A stretch of 58,942 nucleotides of DNA from an uncultured Clostridia bacterium (GCA_944390965.1 CALXRW010000007.1:1-58942), one strand, 5' to 3'; counted from the stretch's first letter, positions 7,975-17,763 are shown. Notes: generated by a model from the letters alone, not told the origin. A program made the numbers and translations.

Positions 7975-9912
7975 TTAAAATTCAATGGTTACTCTAAAGA
8001 AATCTCCATCTAAAAACAATTGGAATGTTCCATTTTGTAATTCTACCAAACTTTGTGCAATGGATAACCCAAGTCCGCTTCCTTCCGTATTTCTTGAACT
8101 GTCTCCTCTTACAAATCTTTGCATTAATTCTTCTGCTGTGATATTTAATTTCTGATTTGAAATATTTTTTAATTCAATTTTTGTTTTGTTTTCTGATTTC
8201 TTTATATCAATATATACTCTTGTATTTGGCATTGCATATTTTGCTATATTACTAAATAAATTATCAAATACTCTAGATAGTTGCTTGCCATCTGCTGTAA
8301 TTTTAATATCTTCTTCGGCTTCTGTTATAATTGGCTCTAAATTTTTTTCACTAAACTTATCTTTAAATTCTCCTGTAATTTGACGAATTAATTCATTAAT
8401 ATTAATTTCTTCTAAATTTAATTTTATATTTCCAGAAGAGGCTTTTGAAGCTTCTACCAAATCTTCTGTTAGTTTTTTTAGTTTTAATGATTTCTCATCA
8501 ATAATTCTTAAATATTCTTTTGCGTTTTCACTTTCTAGTCCTTCCTCTTTTAATAAATCAACATAGTTAATAATAGAAGTTAAAGGTGTTTTAATATCAT
8601 GAGATACATTTGTAATTAAGTCTGTTTTAAATCTCTCATTTTTTAAACTCTCTTCAATGGCATTGGTAAATCCTGCTGAAATATCATTTACATATATACA
8701 AATATCTTTTAGTTCTCCTTTAAATTCATCTTCTTTTAGTGTAATTTCTTTTTTACCTTCGTATAAGTTTTTCAATGCTTTTTTAATTTCCATACATTTT
8801 TTTACGTAAAAGAAGAGGTAAAGAAATGCACCTGCATATAAGGCAAGTAAAAGTAAAAGGGCAAGCCCACTGCTTCTAGCACTCATCAGTAAAATAGCTG
8901 ATAATAAAACAAATCCACCATAAAATAATACTAATTTAAGGTTCACATTAAAATTTCCTAAAATTTCTCTTACTATTTTTTTGCATCCCCTCCAAGCTTT
9001 ATAAACTAATGTATTTTTTAGCAAAGTATCTGCTTTTACTCTTCTAATAAAAGTTACATAAGCAAACCATAATATTACATAAATTAGTGCCAAAGAAACA
9101 CCTGTTATTACAATTCCCCAGGCAGAATAGATTTGCACTGCGGCCATTACTGGAATTGCTGAAAAAAACAATAACCAGAAAAAGAAGAATGCAACTAATT
9201 CCAAAGCAATCGTATCAAATTTTCTTAAAAATATACCTTCTACTCCTTTTTTATGTCCAATTCCTACTGTTAGATAAACAAATATAATAACTGTTGCAAT
9301 CAAGCTGATTGGCAATAAAAAATAACTTGCTTCATAGGTATTAGAAACTAGGCTTGCTGCAATATTTGCATTTATAAAACTACTATTTAAGCTTTCTATT
9401 CTTTCTTCATCTAAGCAACTATAAATACTATAATGTTCCGCAATAATATCCTCAAAATAATAATTATATTTTATTTGTATCTCTTCTAAATTTGGAATTG
9501 AGGTTTTTACTTGACCGTCATAAATCCAATAAGCAATATTCTGTTTGTTATCAAAAAATCCTTTTAATTTATCTATTGTATCTGTGTTTCCCGTTTTCTC
9601 TATATTTGTATAAGCTATTCCTGTTTCATTATTAATTACTAAATAAAATATTCCTTGATTGTCATATGAACGGTATTCTATTGGTTCATCGCTTTCTGTA
9701 GATTGTCTCCTAATTGCATAAACTGTATTACCAATCTGTGATATATATTGGTCTGAAAACATTTTTGTTTGAAAGAAATCCTTTTTCTCTTTTAATTCAG
9801 GATATTCTTCTGATACGAATATAACAACTGTAGTAAAAATAGCTGTAACTATCATGATTGGCAAAAGAATATGACAAATTGTTTTTAATATAAATGACTC
9901 TTTTAAGTCCAT
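7975..9912 (-). CDS. multi-pass sensor histidine kinase
   Basis: A membrane sensor kinase of 645 residues. An N-terminal membrane segment (about 13-33) is followed by a ~160-residue outside domain, then five or six membrane segments (about 197-370) and a linker. The HisKA dimerisation helix carries the phospho-acceptor SHDIKTPLTS near residue 430, and the ATPase domain shows N-box and G-box (GSGLGLSIAQSL). The extra cluster of membrane helices is more than in a simple two-helix kinase. It lies 16 bp downstream of the response regulator gene and surely pairs with it. The signal is unknown. Confidence 0.9.
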   Translation of the reverse strand: MDLKESFILKTICHILLPIMIVTAIFTTVVIFVSEEYPELKEKKDFFQTKMFSDQYISQIGNTVYAIRRQSTESDEPIEYRSYDNQGIFYLVINNETGIAYTNIEKTGNTDTIDKLKGFFDNKQNIAYWIYDGQVKTSIPNLEEIQIKYNYYFEDIIAEHYSIYSCLDEERIESLNSSFINANIAASLVSNTYEASYFLLPISLIATVIIFVYLTVGIGHKKGVEGIFLRKFDTIALELVAFFFFWLLFFSAIPVMAAVQIYSAWGIVITGVSLALIYVILWFAYVTFIRRVKADTLLKNTLVYKAWRGCKKIVREILGNFNVNLKLVLFYGGFVLLSAILLMSARSSGLALLLLLALYAGAFLYLFFYVKKCMEIKKALKNLYEGKKEITLKEDEFKGELKDICIYVNDISAGFTNAIEESLKNERFKTDLITNVSHDIKTPLTSIINYVDLLKEEGLESENAKEYLRIIDEKSLKLKKLTEDLVEASKASSGNIKLNLEEININELIRQITGEFKDKFSEKNLEPIITEAEEDIKITADGKQLSRVFDNLFSNIAKYAMPNTRVYIDIKKSENKTKIELKNISNQKLNITAEELMQRFVRGDSSRNTEGSGLGLSIAQSLVELQNGTFQLFLDGDFFRVTIEF

Positions 9913-9928
9913 GTTTTCTCACTTTCCT

Positions 9929-10624
9929 CTATATATTTTCTATTTTATATCCAATTCCCCAAATTACTTTTAAATATTGGGGTTCTTTAGGATTAATTTC
10001 TATTTTTTCTCTAATGTGTCTAATATGTACTGCAATAATATTTTCTGCTCCATACCCTTCTTCATTCCATACATTTTCGTAAATTTGTTTAATAGAAAAA
10101 ACTTTTCCCTTGTTTTGTGTTAAAAAACAAAGAATGTTATATTCTGTAGGCGTAAATTTTATGATTCTTCCATCAATGGAAACCTCCTTTGTCATATCAT
10201 TAATTACTAAATCTCCTGTTTTATATATATTTTTGTCATCCTTTTCCACAATATTTCCTAGTTTAGTATATCTTCTGATAGTAGAATTAACTCTTGCAAT
10301 TAGCTCCATAGGGCTAAATGGTTTTGTTACATAATCATCTGCACCCATATTTAATCCTAATATTTTGTCATAGTCTTCTGATTTGGCAGATAGCATAATA
10401 ATTGGCATGGAATACTGTTTTCTAATTTCTTTTGCTGTTTCTATTCCGTCCATTTCTGGCATCATAATATCTAAAATAACTAAATGAATTTCTTGTTTTT
10501 TTATGATTTCTAATGCCTCTTTCCCATTATAGGCTTTTAGAATTTCATAGCCTTCTTTACTTAAATAAATTTCTATAGCATTTACAATTTCTTTTTCATC
10601 GTCTACTACTAAAATACGGTACAT
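9929..10624 (-). CDS. OmpR/PhoB-family response regulator
   Basis: The N-terminal receiver domain shows the acidic pocket VVDDEKE, the phospho-acceptor aspartate in LVILDIMMPEMDG (about residue 52) and the KPF lysine near 101. The C-terminal half is a winged-helix DNA-binding domain ending in VHIRHIREKIE...WGIGYKIE. ATG at 10624 is chosen because GGGGG lies eight bases upstream; a further in-frame ATG at 10645 would overlap that site. First gene of a two-gene operon with the kinase. Target genes cannot be read from the sequence. Confidence 0.92.
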   Translation of the reverse strand: MYRILVVDDEKEIVNAIEIYLSKEGYEILKAYNGKEALEIIKKQEIHLVILDIMMPEMDGIETAKEIRKQYSMPIIMLSAKSEDYDKILGLNMGADDYVTKPFSPMELIARVNSTIRRYTKLGNIVEKDDKNIYKTGDLVINDMTKEVSIDGRIIKFTPTEYNILCFLTQNKGKVFSIKQIYENVWNEEGYGAENIIAVHIRHIREKIEINPKEPQYLKVIWGIGYKIENI

Positions 10625-10945
10625 ACAATAATCCCCCTTAAACATTTTTATTTTATCATATTTTTTCTTAAGAAAAAAGAGGCAGAAATATTAAGAAATT
10701 ATTAATGTTTCATTTTAGATGCTTTCCTTTTTTAATCTGGATTGCCGAAAGCGACGACCCCTACATATGCCATTAATGAATAATGAAGAATTTGTTGTGT
10801 AGGGTATCGGCGCCCTCGCCGACCCATACTTCGAAGAAATTGCAAAACCTCGTCGCATAAAAGCACATGATTACCATAGAAAAAAGAAGAGTTGCGTTTT
10901 CTTTTACTAACACAACACTTCTTTCAGATTTTCTCTTAAAATTAT
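10625..10945. repeat. intergenic stretch with REP remnants and a terminator
   Basis: REP-type palindromes lie near 10745-10765 and 10798-10825 (TGTAGGG..CGGCGCCCTCGCCG, a divergent GC-rich version). At about 10882-10923 GAAGTGTTGTGTT pairs with AACGCAACTCTTC on the minus strand, followed by T-rich sequence, which is the likely terminator of the hydrogenase operon. No gene was found. Confidence 0.7.
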
Positions 10946-12697
10946 TTATTGATATTTTTCTCTTTTTACATAATGGGTATGTAATAATTCGTGTGCTTTA
11001 TGTCCTCCTGGTTCTACCAAGTATTCTTGATATAACTGCTTAATAACAGGATTTTCATGAGATTTTCTAATCTTGCTTTTTTCATCTATGGTATATAAAG
11101 CATCTGCCCTTAATTTTCTAACATCTTTGGTTGCTCTTACTTTTGCTGTTTTAATTGGCTGGCCTCCACCCATAATACAACCACCTGGGCATGCCATAAT
11201 TTCAACAAATTGATAATCTGCTTTTCCATTTTTTATTTCTTCCATAATAGTCTGTGCATTTCCTAGTCCATGTGCTACTGCTACTTTTACATCGATATCC
11301 CCTATTTTAATTGTAGCTCTTTTGATTCCTTCTTTTCCTCTTACTTGTTCAAAGTCTAATTTTTTCAATTCTTCTCCTGTTAAACTTTCATAAGCAGTTC
11401 TCAATGCTGCTTCCATAACTCCACCAGTTGTTCCAAAAATAGCGCCTGCTCCTGTTGCTTCTCCCATTGGGCTATCAAACTCAGAATCTTCTAGTTCTGT
11501 AAATTCAATTCCACCTTGTTTAATCATTCTTGCTAGCTCTCGAGTTGTGATAACAGCATCTACATTATCTAATTCGTCATTTTTCATCTCTTCTCTCTGA
11601 CGTTCAAATTTTTTCGCAATACATGGCATAACAGAAACCACAAATATTTTCTTTGAATCAATTCCTTGTTTTTCTGCATAATAAGATTTTAAAATGGCTC
11701 CGAACATTTCATGTGGAGATTTACAGGTAGATAAATGATCTAATAATTCAGGATAATTCATTTCAATATATTTTACCCATCCAGGACTACAAGATGTAAT
11801 CATAGGAAGTGTTCCTTTATTTTTGAATCTTTCAATAAATTCATTGGCTTCTTCTACAATCGTTAAATCTGCTCCTGTATTAGTATCAAATACTTTATCA
11901 AAGCCTAATTTTCTAAGTGCTGTTACCATTTTCCCTTGTACATTGGTACCAATTGGCATTCCAAATTCTTCTCCAAGTGCTACTCTCACCGCTGGAGCTG
12001 TTTGCACTACAATATGTACATTTTCATCTTTTAATTTTTCCCACACAATTTCCGTACTGTCTTTTTCTCTTAATGCTCCTACTGGACATGCTTCAATACA
12101 TTGTCCGCAAAATGTACAGTTTACATCATTTAAGCTTTTATCTCCTGTTGTAGAAATACAAGATTCAAACCCTCTATTAATACAATCAATTGCACCTATT
12201 TTTTGTACATTTTTGCAAGTTGCTATACATCTTCTACAAAGGATGCATTTATTAAAATCTCTAACAATGGATGGGGACAAATCATCGATTTTATGCTTGT
12301 TTTTTTCTCCTTCATATTCTACATCCATGACATTAAATTTCATTGCTAATGTTTGAAGTTCACAATTACCATTTCTAGTACAAGTTAAACAATCTCTTTG
12401 ATGGTTTGATAAAATTAAGTCTAGTACAATTTTCCTTGCCTCCATAATTTCTTTAGAATGCGTATGTACAATCATTCCCTCTTCTACTTTTTGTATGCAT
12501 GAAGTAGCAAAGCCACGCCTTCCTTCTACTTCTACAATACACATTCTACAATCTCCTACTTCATTAATGTCTTTTAAGAAACATAATGTGGGAATATCTG
12601 CATTTACCATTCTTGCCGCTTCTAATATTGTAGTTCCTTCTGGTACTGTAACTTTAGTACCATCTATTGTCAAATTAATTTCCTTTTTGTCAGGCAT
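10946..12697 (-). CDS. hndD: [FeFe] hydrogenase catalytic subunit (HndD/HydA type)
   Basis: Reduces protons to H2 (or the reverse) in the cytoplasm as part of a multimeric NAD(P)H-linked complex. The N-terminus carries a plant-type [2Fe-2S] domain (PTLCFLKD, GDCRMC), a His-Cys [4Fe-4S] site (HQRDCLTCTRNGNCEL) and two [4Fe-4S] motifs. The H-cluster domain shows TSCSPGW, MPCIAKKFE and ACPGGCIMGGGQP, with a short C-terminal small-subunit-like part. ATG at 12697 is chosen because AGGAGG is seven bases upstream; the ATG at 12703 sits against that site. 583 residues is normal. The last gene of the hndA-C-D operon. Confidence 0.95.
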   Translation of the reverse strand: MPDKKEINLTIDGTKVTVPEGTTILEAARMVNADIPTLCFLKDINEVGDCRMCIVEVEGRRGFATSCIQKVEEGMIVHTHSKEIMEARKIVLDLILSNHQRDCLTCTRNGNCELQTLAMKFNVMDVEYEGEKNKHKIDDLSPSIVRDFNKCILCRRCIATCKNVQKIGAIDCINRGFESCISTTGDKSLNDVNCTFCGQCIEACPVGALREKDSTEIVWEKLKDENVHIVVQTAPAVRVALGEEFGMPIGTNVQGKMVTALRKLGFDKVFDTNTGADLTIVEEANEFIERFKNKGTLPMITSCSPGWVKYIEMNYPELLDHLSTCKSPHEMFGAILKSYYAEKQGIDSKKIFVVSVMPCIAKKFERQREEMKNDELDNVDAVITTRELARMIKQGGIEFTELEDSEFDSPMGEATGAGAIFGTTGGVMEAALRTAYESLTGEELKKLDFEQVRGKEGIKRATIKIGDIDVKVAVAHGLGNAQTIMEEIKNGKADYQFVEIMACPGGCIMGGGQPIKTAKVRATKDVRKLRADALYTIDEKSKIRKSHENPVIKQLYQEYLVEPGGHKAHELLHTHYVKREKYQ

Positions 12698-12744
12698 TTT
12701 CATTCCTCCTTAATATTATTACCTCTCGTAATTTTTTCTAAGTA

Positions 12745-12772
12745 TGGGCGATTAAAATCGCTCTTACAATTT
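12745..12772. repeat. REP-like element between hndC and hndD
   Basis: GGGCGATTAAAATCGCTC followed by TTACA is a slightly decayed copy of the common palindrome, placed in the 117-bp gap between hndC and hndD. It would sit in the operon mRNA as a hairpin. Confidence 0.75.
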
Positions 12773-12814
12773 TCTATATGTTACTTTATGCTATCCATAT
12801 TATTTATCATATTC

Positions 12815-14674
12815 TTATTTGGATATCGCATGGAATGGGCATTTATCTACACAGGTACCACATTTAATACAGATATCTGGGTCAATTCTATGTACTACTT
12901 TAGGTTCTCCAATAATTGCCCCCACTGGACAGTTTTTCTTACATATACCACATGCCTTACATTTATCTGAATCAATCGTAATATTGGCTAATGCCTTACA
13001 TTCTCCTGATGGGCATTTTTTGTCTCTTACATGTGCAATATATTCATTTCTAAAGTATTTTAAAGTACTTAATACTGGGTTTGGTGCTGTTTGTCCTAAA
13101 CCACAAACAGAAGCTTTTTTGATACTTAATGCTAATTTTTCTAATTTATATAAATCTGCTTCTTCTCCTTTTCCTTCTGTAATTCTTTCTAATATTTCTA
13201 ACATTCTTTTGGTTCCAATTCTACAAGGTGTACATTTACCACAAGACTCATCTACTGTAAATCCTAAATAGAATTTCGCTAAATTTACCATACATTTGGT
13301 ATCATCCATAACAATTAAGCCACCAGATCCCATCATAGAACCAATTTGTGCCAAAGATTCATAGTCAATTGGGGTATCTAAATGCTCTGCTGGAATACAT
13401 CCTCCTGATGGTCCACCTGTTTGTGCTGCTTTAAATCCTTTTCCATTTGGAATGCCACCACCAATATCAAAAACAATCTCTCTTAAAGTGGTTCCCATAG
13501 GCACTTCCACTAATCCAACATTGTTTACATTTCCACCTAGAGCAAATACTTTAGTTCCTTTTGATTTTTCAGTTCCTATAGAACTATACCATTTAGCTCC
13601 ATTTAATATAATTTTCGTAACATTGGCATAAGTTTCTACATTATTAATTAAAGTAGGTTTTCCCCATAAGCCTTTATTTGCTGGAAATGGAGGTTTTACT
13701 CTTGGCTGTCCTCTTCTTCCTTCAATAGATTCTAGAAGTGCTGTTTCTTCTCCACATACAAAAGCTCCAGCTCCTAAACGAATTTCTAGGTCAAAATCAA
13801 ATCCTGTATTCCAAATGTTCTTCCCTAAAATGCCATAATCTTTTGCCTGATTAATAGCGATTTGGAATCTATGTACTGCAATTGGATATTCTGCTCTTAC
13901 ATAAATATATCCTTTATTAGCACCTACAGCAAATCCTGCAATCATCATGGCTTCTATTACACAGTGAGGGTCTCCTTCTAAGATACTTCTATCCATGAAG
14001 GCTCCTGGGTCGCCCTCATCTGCATTACATACAACATATTTTTGATCTCCTTCTGCAATTCTGGTAAATTCCCATTTTTTCCCTGTTGGAAATCCTGCTC
14101 CTCCACGTCCTCGTAACCCAGATTCAGAAATGGTTTTAATTACTTCTTCTGGAGTCATTTCTTTTAATACTTTTTCTAAAGCTTTATATCCATCAAATGC
14201 AATATATTCATCAATATCTTCCGGGTTAATAATTCCACAGTTTTTTAGGGCAATTCTTTTTTGTTTTTTATAAAAATTTAATTCATCTAGTCTCTTAACT
14301 ACCGTATCATCAATATCTTTACATAATAATCTTTCTACCAGTTTTCCTTCTATTAAATGGGTATTGATAATTTCCTCACAATCTTCTGGTGTTACTAAAG
14401 CGTAAAAAGTATCTTCTGGTCTAATAATCACAATTGGTCCTTTAGCACAGAGTCCAAAACAACCGGTTTGAATTACTTTTACATTTTTTAATTCTTTTTC
14501 CTTAATTAGTCTTTGAAAAGTTTCAATAATTTTAGGTGAATGAGATGAAGTACATCCTGTACCTCTACATACAAGAATATGTTTTTCTCTTGTTTTTGCA
14601 TCTAAGTTAACCCTTAAATCAAGTTCTTCTCTCTTTGTTTTTCGAATTTGATTAATTTCCTCTAGTGTTTTCAT
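12815..14674 (-). CDS. hndC: hydrogenase NAD(P)H-oxidising flavoprotein (HndC/NuoF type)
   Basis: The diaphorase subunit that passes electrons from NAD(P)H through FMN and Fe-S clusters to the hydrogenase. An N-terminal thioredoxin-like [2Fe-2S] domain (CRGTGC ... GCFGLC) is fused ahead of the NuoF core: GRGGAGFPTGKKW (NADH site), CNADEGDPGAFMDR (FMN), GAGAFVCGEETALL, then ESCGKCTPCRIG for the N3-type cluster. Two extra [4Fe-4S] motifs close the protein (CKACGICKKNCP, CIKCGTCVDKCP). 619 residues. A transposase gene ends directly at its first base, so expression now probably depends on reading through that insertion. Confidence 0.93.
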   Translation of the reverse strand: MKTLEEINQIRKTKREELDLRVNLDAKTREKHILVCRGTGCTSSHSPKIIETFQRLIKEKELKNVKVIQTGCFGLCAKGPIVIIRPEDTFYALVTPEDCEEIINTHLIEGKLVERLLCKDIDDTVVKRLDELNFYKKQKRIALKNCGIINPEDIDEYIAFDGYKALEKVLKEMTPEEVIKTISESGLRGRGGAGFPTGKKWEFTRIAEGDQKYVVCNADEGDPGAFMDRSILEGDPHCVIEAMMIAGFAVGANKGYIYVRAEYPIAVHRFQIAINQAKDYGILGKNIWNTGFDFDLEIRLGAGAFVCGEETALLESIEGRRGQPRVKPPFPANKGLWGKPTLINNVETYANVTKIILNGAKWYSSIGTEKSKGTKVFALGGNVNNVGLVEVPMGTTLREIVFDIGGGIPNGKGFKAAQTGGPSGGCIPAEHLDTPIDYESLAQIGSMMGSGGLIVMDDTKCMVNLAKFYLGFTVDESCGKCTPCRIGTKRMLEILERITEGKGEEADLYKLEKLALSIKKASVCGLGQTAPNPVLSTLKYFRNEYIAHVRDKKCPSGECKALANITIDSDKCKACGICKKNCPVGAIIGEPKVVHRIDPDICIKCGTCVDKCPFHAISK

Positions 14675-15169
14675 TTAAAAAGCCTCCTTTTTATAATATT
14701 TGTCTTCCTTCCATTTTAATGGATTATTTTGTATGTATTCCAAAATTTCTAAATATTCTTTTTCATTTCTAATAATATGTTCATAGTAATTTCGTTGCCA
14801 GATTGAGTAGCCTAGTTGTCTACTAACTCCTGATTTAAATAAACCTATAACATCTGAAATTCTTATTCTGGGCTGGTCAAGACCAGCCCCTACACTTATT
14901 TTTTCTATTATGAAATGCACATGATTTGGCATAATAATGTAATCATGTATTTTTATTGCTTTAAAATGTTGTTTTATTTCTATTAAATTTTGTTCTGTTA
15001 TTTTTCCTATATTACTTAATTTAATGTAGGGGTCGGTCTTGACCGACCCAAATGTAATAAATGATAATAACTCTTTTCTGTTTTTTGTACATATTGTTAT
15101 AAAATACATTCCTTCTTTTGCATAATTATAATTTTTCAGTCTTATATCTTTTCTTCTGGGGGATTGCAT
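14675..15169 (-). CDS. REP-associated tyrosine transposase (RAYT, Y1/HUH type), copy 1
   Basis: A single-strand DNA transposase-like protein of 164 residues. The HUH motif is PNHVHF (about residue 85) and the C-terminal Y-bearing helix is YYEHIIRNEKEYLEILEYIQ, both typical of TnpA-REP proteins. Two REP palindromes lie inside the reading frame (15026-15049 and 14870-14894), encoding FGSVKTDPYI and SVGAGLDQPR, which copy 2 lacks. The gene is inserted between hndA and hndC in the same direction, with its stop abutting the hndC start. No flanking target duplication was identified. Confidence 0.9.
   Translation of the reverse strand: MQSPRRKDIRLKNYNYAKEGMYFITICTKNRKELLSFITFGSVKTDPYIKLSNIGKITEQNLIEIKQHFKAIKIHDYIIMPNHVHFIIEKISVGAGLDQPRIRISDVIGLFKSGVSRQLGYSIWQRNYYEHIIRNEKEYLEILEYIQNNPLKWKEDKYYKKEAF
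14870..14894. repeat. REP palindrome inside the RAYT reading frame (1)
   Basis: GGGCTGGTCAAGACCAGCCC followed by CTACA, the same hairpin as after cysK, lies within the transposase coding sequence and keeps its frame open. Confidence 0.9.
15026..15049. repeat. REP palindrome inside the RAYT reading frame (2)
   Basis: GTAG followed by GGGTCGGTCTTGACCGACCC, here in the opposite orientation to repeat (1), also lies within the transposase coding sequence without disrupting the frame. Confidence 0.9.
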
Positions 15170-15202
15170 ATGTAATTTCTCCTTTTATTCCCCCCATATT
15201 TA

Positions 15203-15694
15203 TTAATCTTCTTTCATATATTTATCTAATACTTCATCTACCTTTTTCACGGTTGCTTTTCCATGTACCTCATTATTAATGGTAAAAACTGGTGCTAAAC
15301 CGCATGCACCAATGCATCTTGTTGCTTCAATTGAAAATTTTCCATCTTTTGTAGTTTCTCCCACATCAATTCCCAATTTTTGTTTTACTCTATCTAAAAT
15401 CTTTTCTGAACCTTTTACAAAACATGCTGTTCCTAAACATACTGCAATATGATATTTTCCTTTTGGTTTTAAGGTAAATCTAGAATAGAATGTGATTACT
15501 CCATAAATTTCTGCCATTGGCATATTTAAATATTCTGATATCCTCATCTGTGCTTTCTCTGGTATATAACCATAACCTTCTTGTACTTCATTTAAAATTT
15601 GAATTAAATTACTTTTGTCTTGTGTATATTTGTCTAAAATTTTTTCTAATTTTTCGTCTTTTCCGTTGTTTCCACATTTGCATGTATTACCCAT
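15203..15694 (-). CDS. hndA: hydrogenase [2Fe-2S] subunit (HndA/NuoE type)
   Basis: The thioredoxin-like [2Fe-2S] subunit of the NAD(P)H-linked hydrogenase. Cluster cysteines are seen in AVCLGTACFVKGSE and EATRCIGACGLAPVF, spaced as in NuoE. The helical N-terminus (LIQILNEVQEGYGYIPEKA) is also typical. The short N-terminal CKCG near residue 5 is unusual for the family. 163 residues, normal. First gene of the operon, with ATG at 15694 after a GGGAGG-like site; downstream hndC is separated by the inserted RAYT gene. Confidence 0.93.
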   Translation of the reverse strand: MGNTCKCGNNGKDEKLEKILDKYTQDKSNLIQILNEVQEGYGYIPEKAQMRISEYLNMPMAEIYGVITFYSRFTLKPKGKYHIAVCLGTACFVKGSEKILDRVKQKLGIDVGETTKDGKFSIEATRCIGACGLAPVFTINNEVHGKATVKKVDEVLDKYMKED

Positions 15695-16227
15695 TTTTTA
15701 CATTCCTCCCTATTCTTTTCTGTCGTTCTGTGTCGTTTATTATTTTTCATTGTAACTTATTTTAATTATTTTTACAAGCACTTTTTCTAATTTTCCAATA
15801 ACATCCATTTGTAGTAGCTTACTCTTTCTCTATCCCATCATACTAATACTTTCTTTCGGGCGATTTCTTTGTAGAACGGGTCGGCGAGGGCGCCGACACC
15901 CTACACTAATTATTCATTATTCATTTTTCATTATTCATTAACTAAATTTATAGCATCACCTATTTTCTTTAATGAATAGTGAATAGTGAATAATTAATTA
16001 TTTTTCGGGATGGTCAAGACCATCCCCTACATATATAGCAAATCCTTCGAAGTGCATGAAATTAAAATCGTACTAAATCCTCGTTTCATATTACAAAAAT
16101 AGAAATGTAGGAAACAATGCCTACATTTCTATTTTATGCTCTTTCAAATTTAATCATGTTAATATTTAGTCTCTAATATCTTTCTGGTTCTTGAATCACT
16201 AAAGTCAAACTTAATTTACCTTCTCAT
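15695..16227. repeat. REP-rich intergenic region with terminator
   Basis: No gene. There is a GC-rich REP variant at 15878-15905 (GGGTCGGCGAGGGCGCCGAC then CCCTACA) and a palindrome at 16007-16030 (GGGATGGTCAAGACCATCCC then CTACA). Between them lies the AT-rich tail motif ATTATTCATTATTCA in mirrored forms, which accompanies these elements elsewhere. A perfect hairpin at 16096-16137 (AAATAGAAATGTAGG / CCTACATTTCTATTT) lies downstream of the display gene ending at 16228 and is its likely terminator. Confidence 0.8.
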
Positions 16228-17736
16228 TTATATATAAAGAATAGCTCTGGATGATACTACATTATGTTGCTGTATTGGATAACTGCTAAAATGGTAGCTA
16301 GCAGAATAAAAATCTTTACTATTTGTGTTTTGGAAGCTACCTCCTCGACCAGCTCGACTATTCTCATAACATGCTTCCAATGTCCATTCGCAGAAATTTC
16401 CTTCTAGGTCATAAATATTCTTCATTTTTACTAAATTGTTTTGTCCTGATGATGTTGGAGTTGTTGTTAAATTTCTATCAGTATGACCTATGTTTGCCTC
16501 TTCTCCTATGAATTTAATTACTTGATCGTACTGACACCCCCATATCATTTGCTGATTATTGCTTATATCTCTTATTGTCTGATATAGTCCATACCACATA
16601 TTTGCATTTGATGCAACTAATATTGTTTGATCCTTTTTGCTCTCTCCATTTAATCCTATCTCATATCTACTAATATAAAATCCCCCATTTTTAGCTACGC
16701 TAGTTGCCATCATTGTAAAGTCACTTTTTAATTGTCTTAAGAATTGTTCAACAGTACTTCCCGCAGGCATTCCTGCCGCTTCCAGGTTACTACTATCGCC
16801 ATCATAATCTGTTCCATCACCAGTATAATTTCCAGTTACCACATCTGGTTCTCTATATCCATTACTGCTATAGATTTGATCTCTTCTTGTAAAATCCATC
16901 TCATAAGTATAAATTGTATTATCTCCTTCTGTTATGCCTGTATGTGTTGTAGTATACAATCTTCCTACTAAATCAGTTGCAGTATCTGTATGCACAGTAC
17001 ATTTTAGAGTGTCTCCTACTAATACTAAATTACATACGCTGTCTCCTGTGTTGCTACTACACATTACCATACTATTGATGTCAGGCACTGGTATCCATAC
17101 ATATTGGTTTCTTGTTTTCATTGCTTCTTCATGATTTTCTTCTGTTACAGGTTCAGTTCCTTCATAGATTACTAATCCATTTTCTACTGTGTTTTCCCCA
17201 GGTACGCTAGATGCTACATATCCTTCTGGAATTACTGCTTTTAACTCTTGCCCAGTATAGTTTTCTCCCGTCTCATAAATGGCTACTCCTGTCGGATCAA
17301 TTACATATTCCTCTGTTCTGGTATAAGAAGTATCTGTTAAAACACTAATTACTAATATATCTTTTCCATTTTCCTGTTTGATTGAAAAATAAGAATTTGC
17401 TAAATCTAAGTTTGCTTGATAAACTCTAACATCATTACAGTATATTCCACTTTCCTCCATTGTATAAACATTTCCACTTGTAAATGCTACTGTTTTATTT
17501 TCTTCATTCAGATTCGAAATTCGATTTCCTACTTTTTGTGTTTCTTCCACCATATAAGCATTGAATTGATCAAACTCTGCTAGGTCTTTTGTAGTATCTG
17601 ACATATTTAATACATTCCCATAAAAAAATGTAGTTAATAATGATATTAATGCCACTACAATAACCATTGTAACAATATATATGGAAAGTGCTACTAAAGT
17701 AATTCCACTTTTTCTATTGTTTTTTATTTTTTTCAC
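16228..17736 (-). CDS. DGR-type display protein with prepilin-like N-terminus (paralogue 1)
   Basis: A 502-residue surface-type protein. The N-terminus KSGITLVALSIYIVTMVIVV resembles a type IV prepilin signal plus membrane helix. After a beta-rich linker comes a formylglycine-generating-enzyme/C-type-lectin-like fold: QYVWIPVPDINSM, NGGFYISRYEIG, WGCQYDQVIKF, YDLEGNFCEWTLE, and the C-terminal RGGSF...ASYH...SSRAILYI, the usual site of DGR variation. Codons in that C-terminal part differ from the template at 41526 also at synonymous non-A sites, so it is probably not a recent product of that template. The frame is intact, unlike its two paralogues. Ligand unknown. Confidence 0.8.
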   Translation of the reverse strand: MKKIKNNRKSGITLVALSIYIVTMVIVVALISLLTTFFYGNVLNMSDTTKDLAEFDQFNAYMVEETQKVGNRISNLNEENKTVAFTSGNVYTMEESGIYCNDVRVYQANLDLANSYFSIKQENGKDILVISVLTDTSYTRTEEYVIDPTGVAIYETGENYTGQELKAVIPEGYVASSVPGENTVENGLVIYEGTEPVTEENHEEAMKTRNQYVWIPVPDINSMVMCSSNTGDSVCNLVLVGDTLKCTVHTDTATDLVGRLYTTTHTGITEGDNTIYTYEMDFTRRDQIYSSNGYREPDVVTGNYTGDGTDYDGDSSNLEAAGMPAGSTVEQFLRQLKSDFTMMATSVAKNGGFYISRYEIGLNGESKKDQTILVASNANMWYGLYQTIRDISNNQQMIWGCQYDQVIKFIGEEANIGHTDRNLTTTPTSSGQNNLVKMKNIYDLEGNFCEWTLEACYENSRAGRGGSFQNTNSKDFYSASYHFSSYPIQQHNVVSSRAILYI

Positions 17737-17763
17737 TTCTTATCACAGTCCTTTCTTTTGTAT

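Noticed and set aside
16228-17736. Display protein 1 as a direct product of the template at 41526
   Set aside because: The C-terminal segment is homologous at protein level but differs at many synonymous non-A positions, so the two do not form a TR/VR pair.
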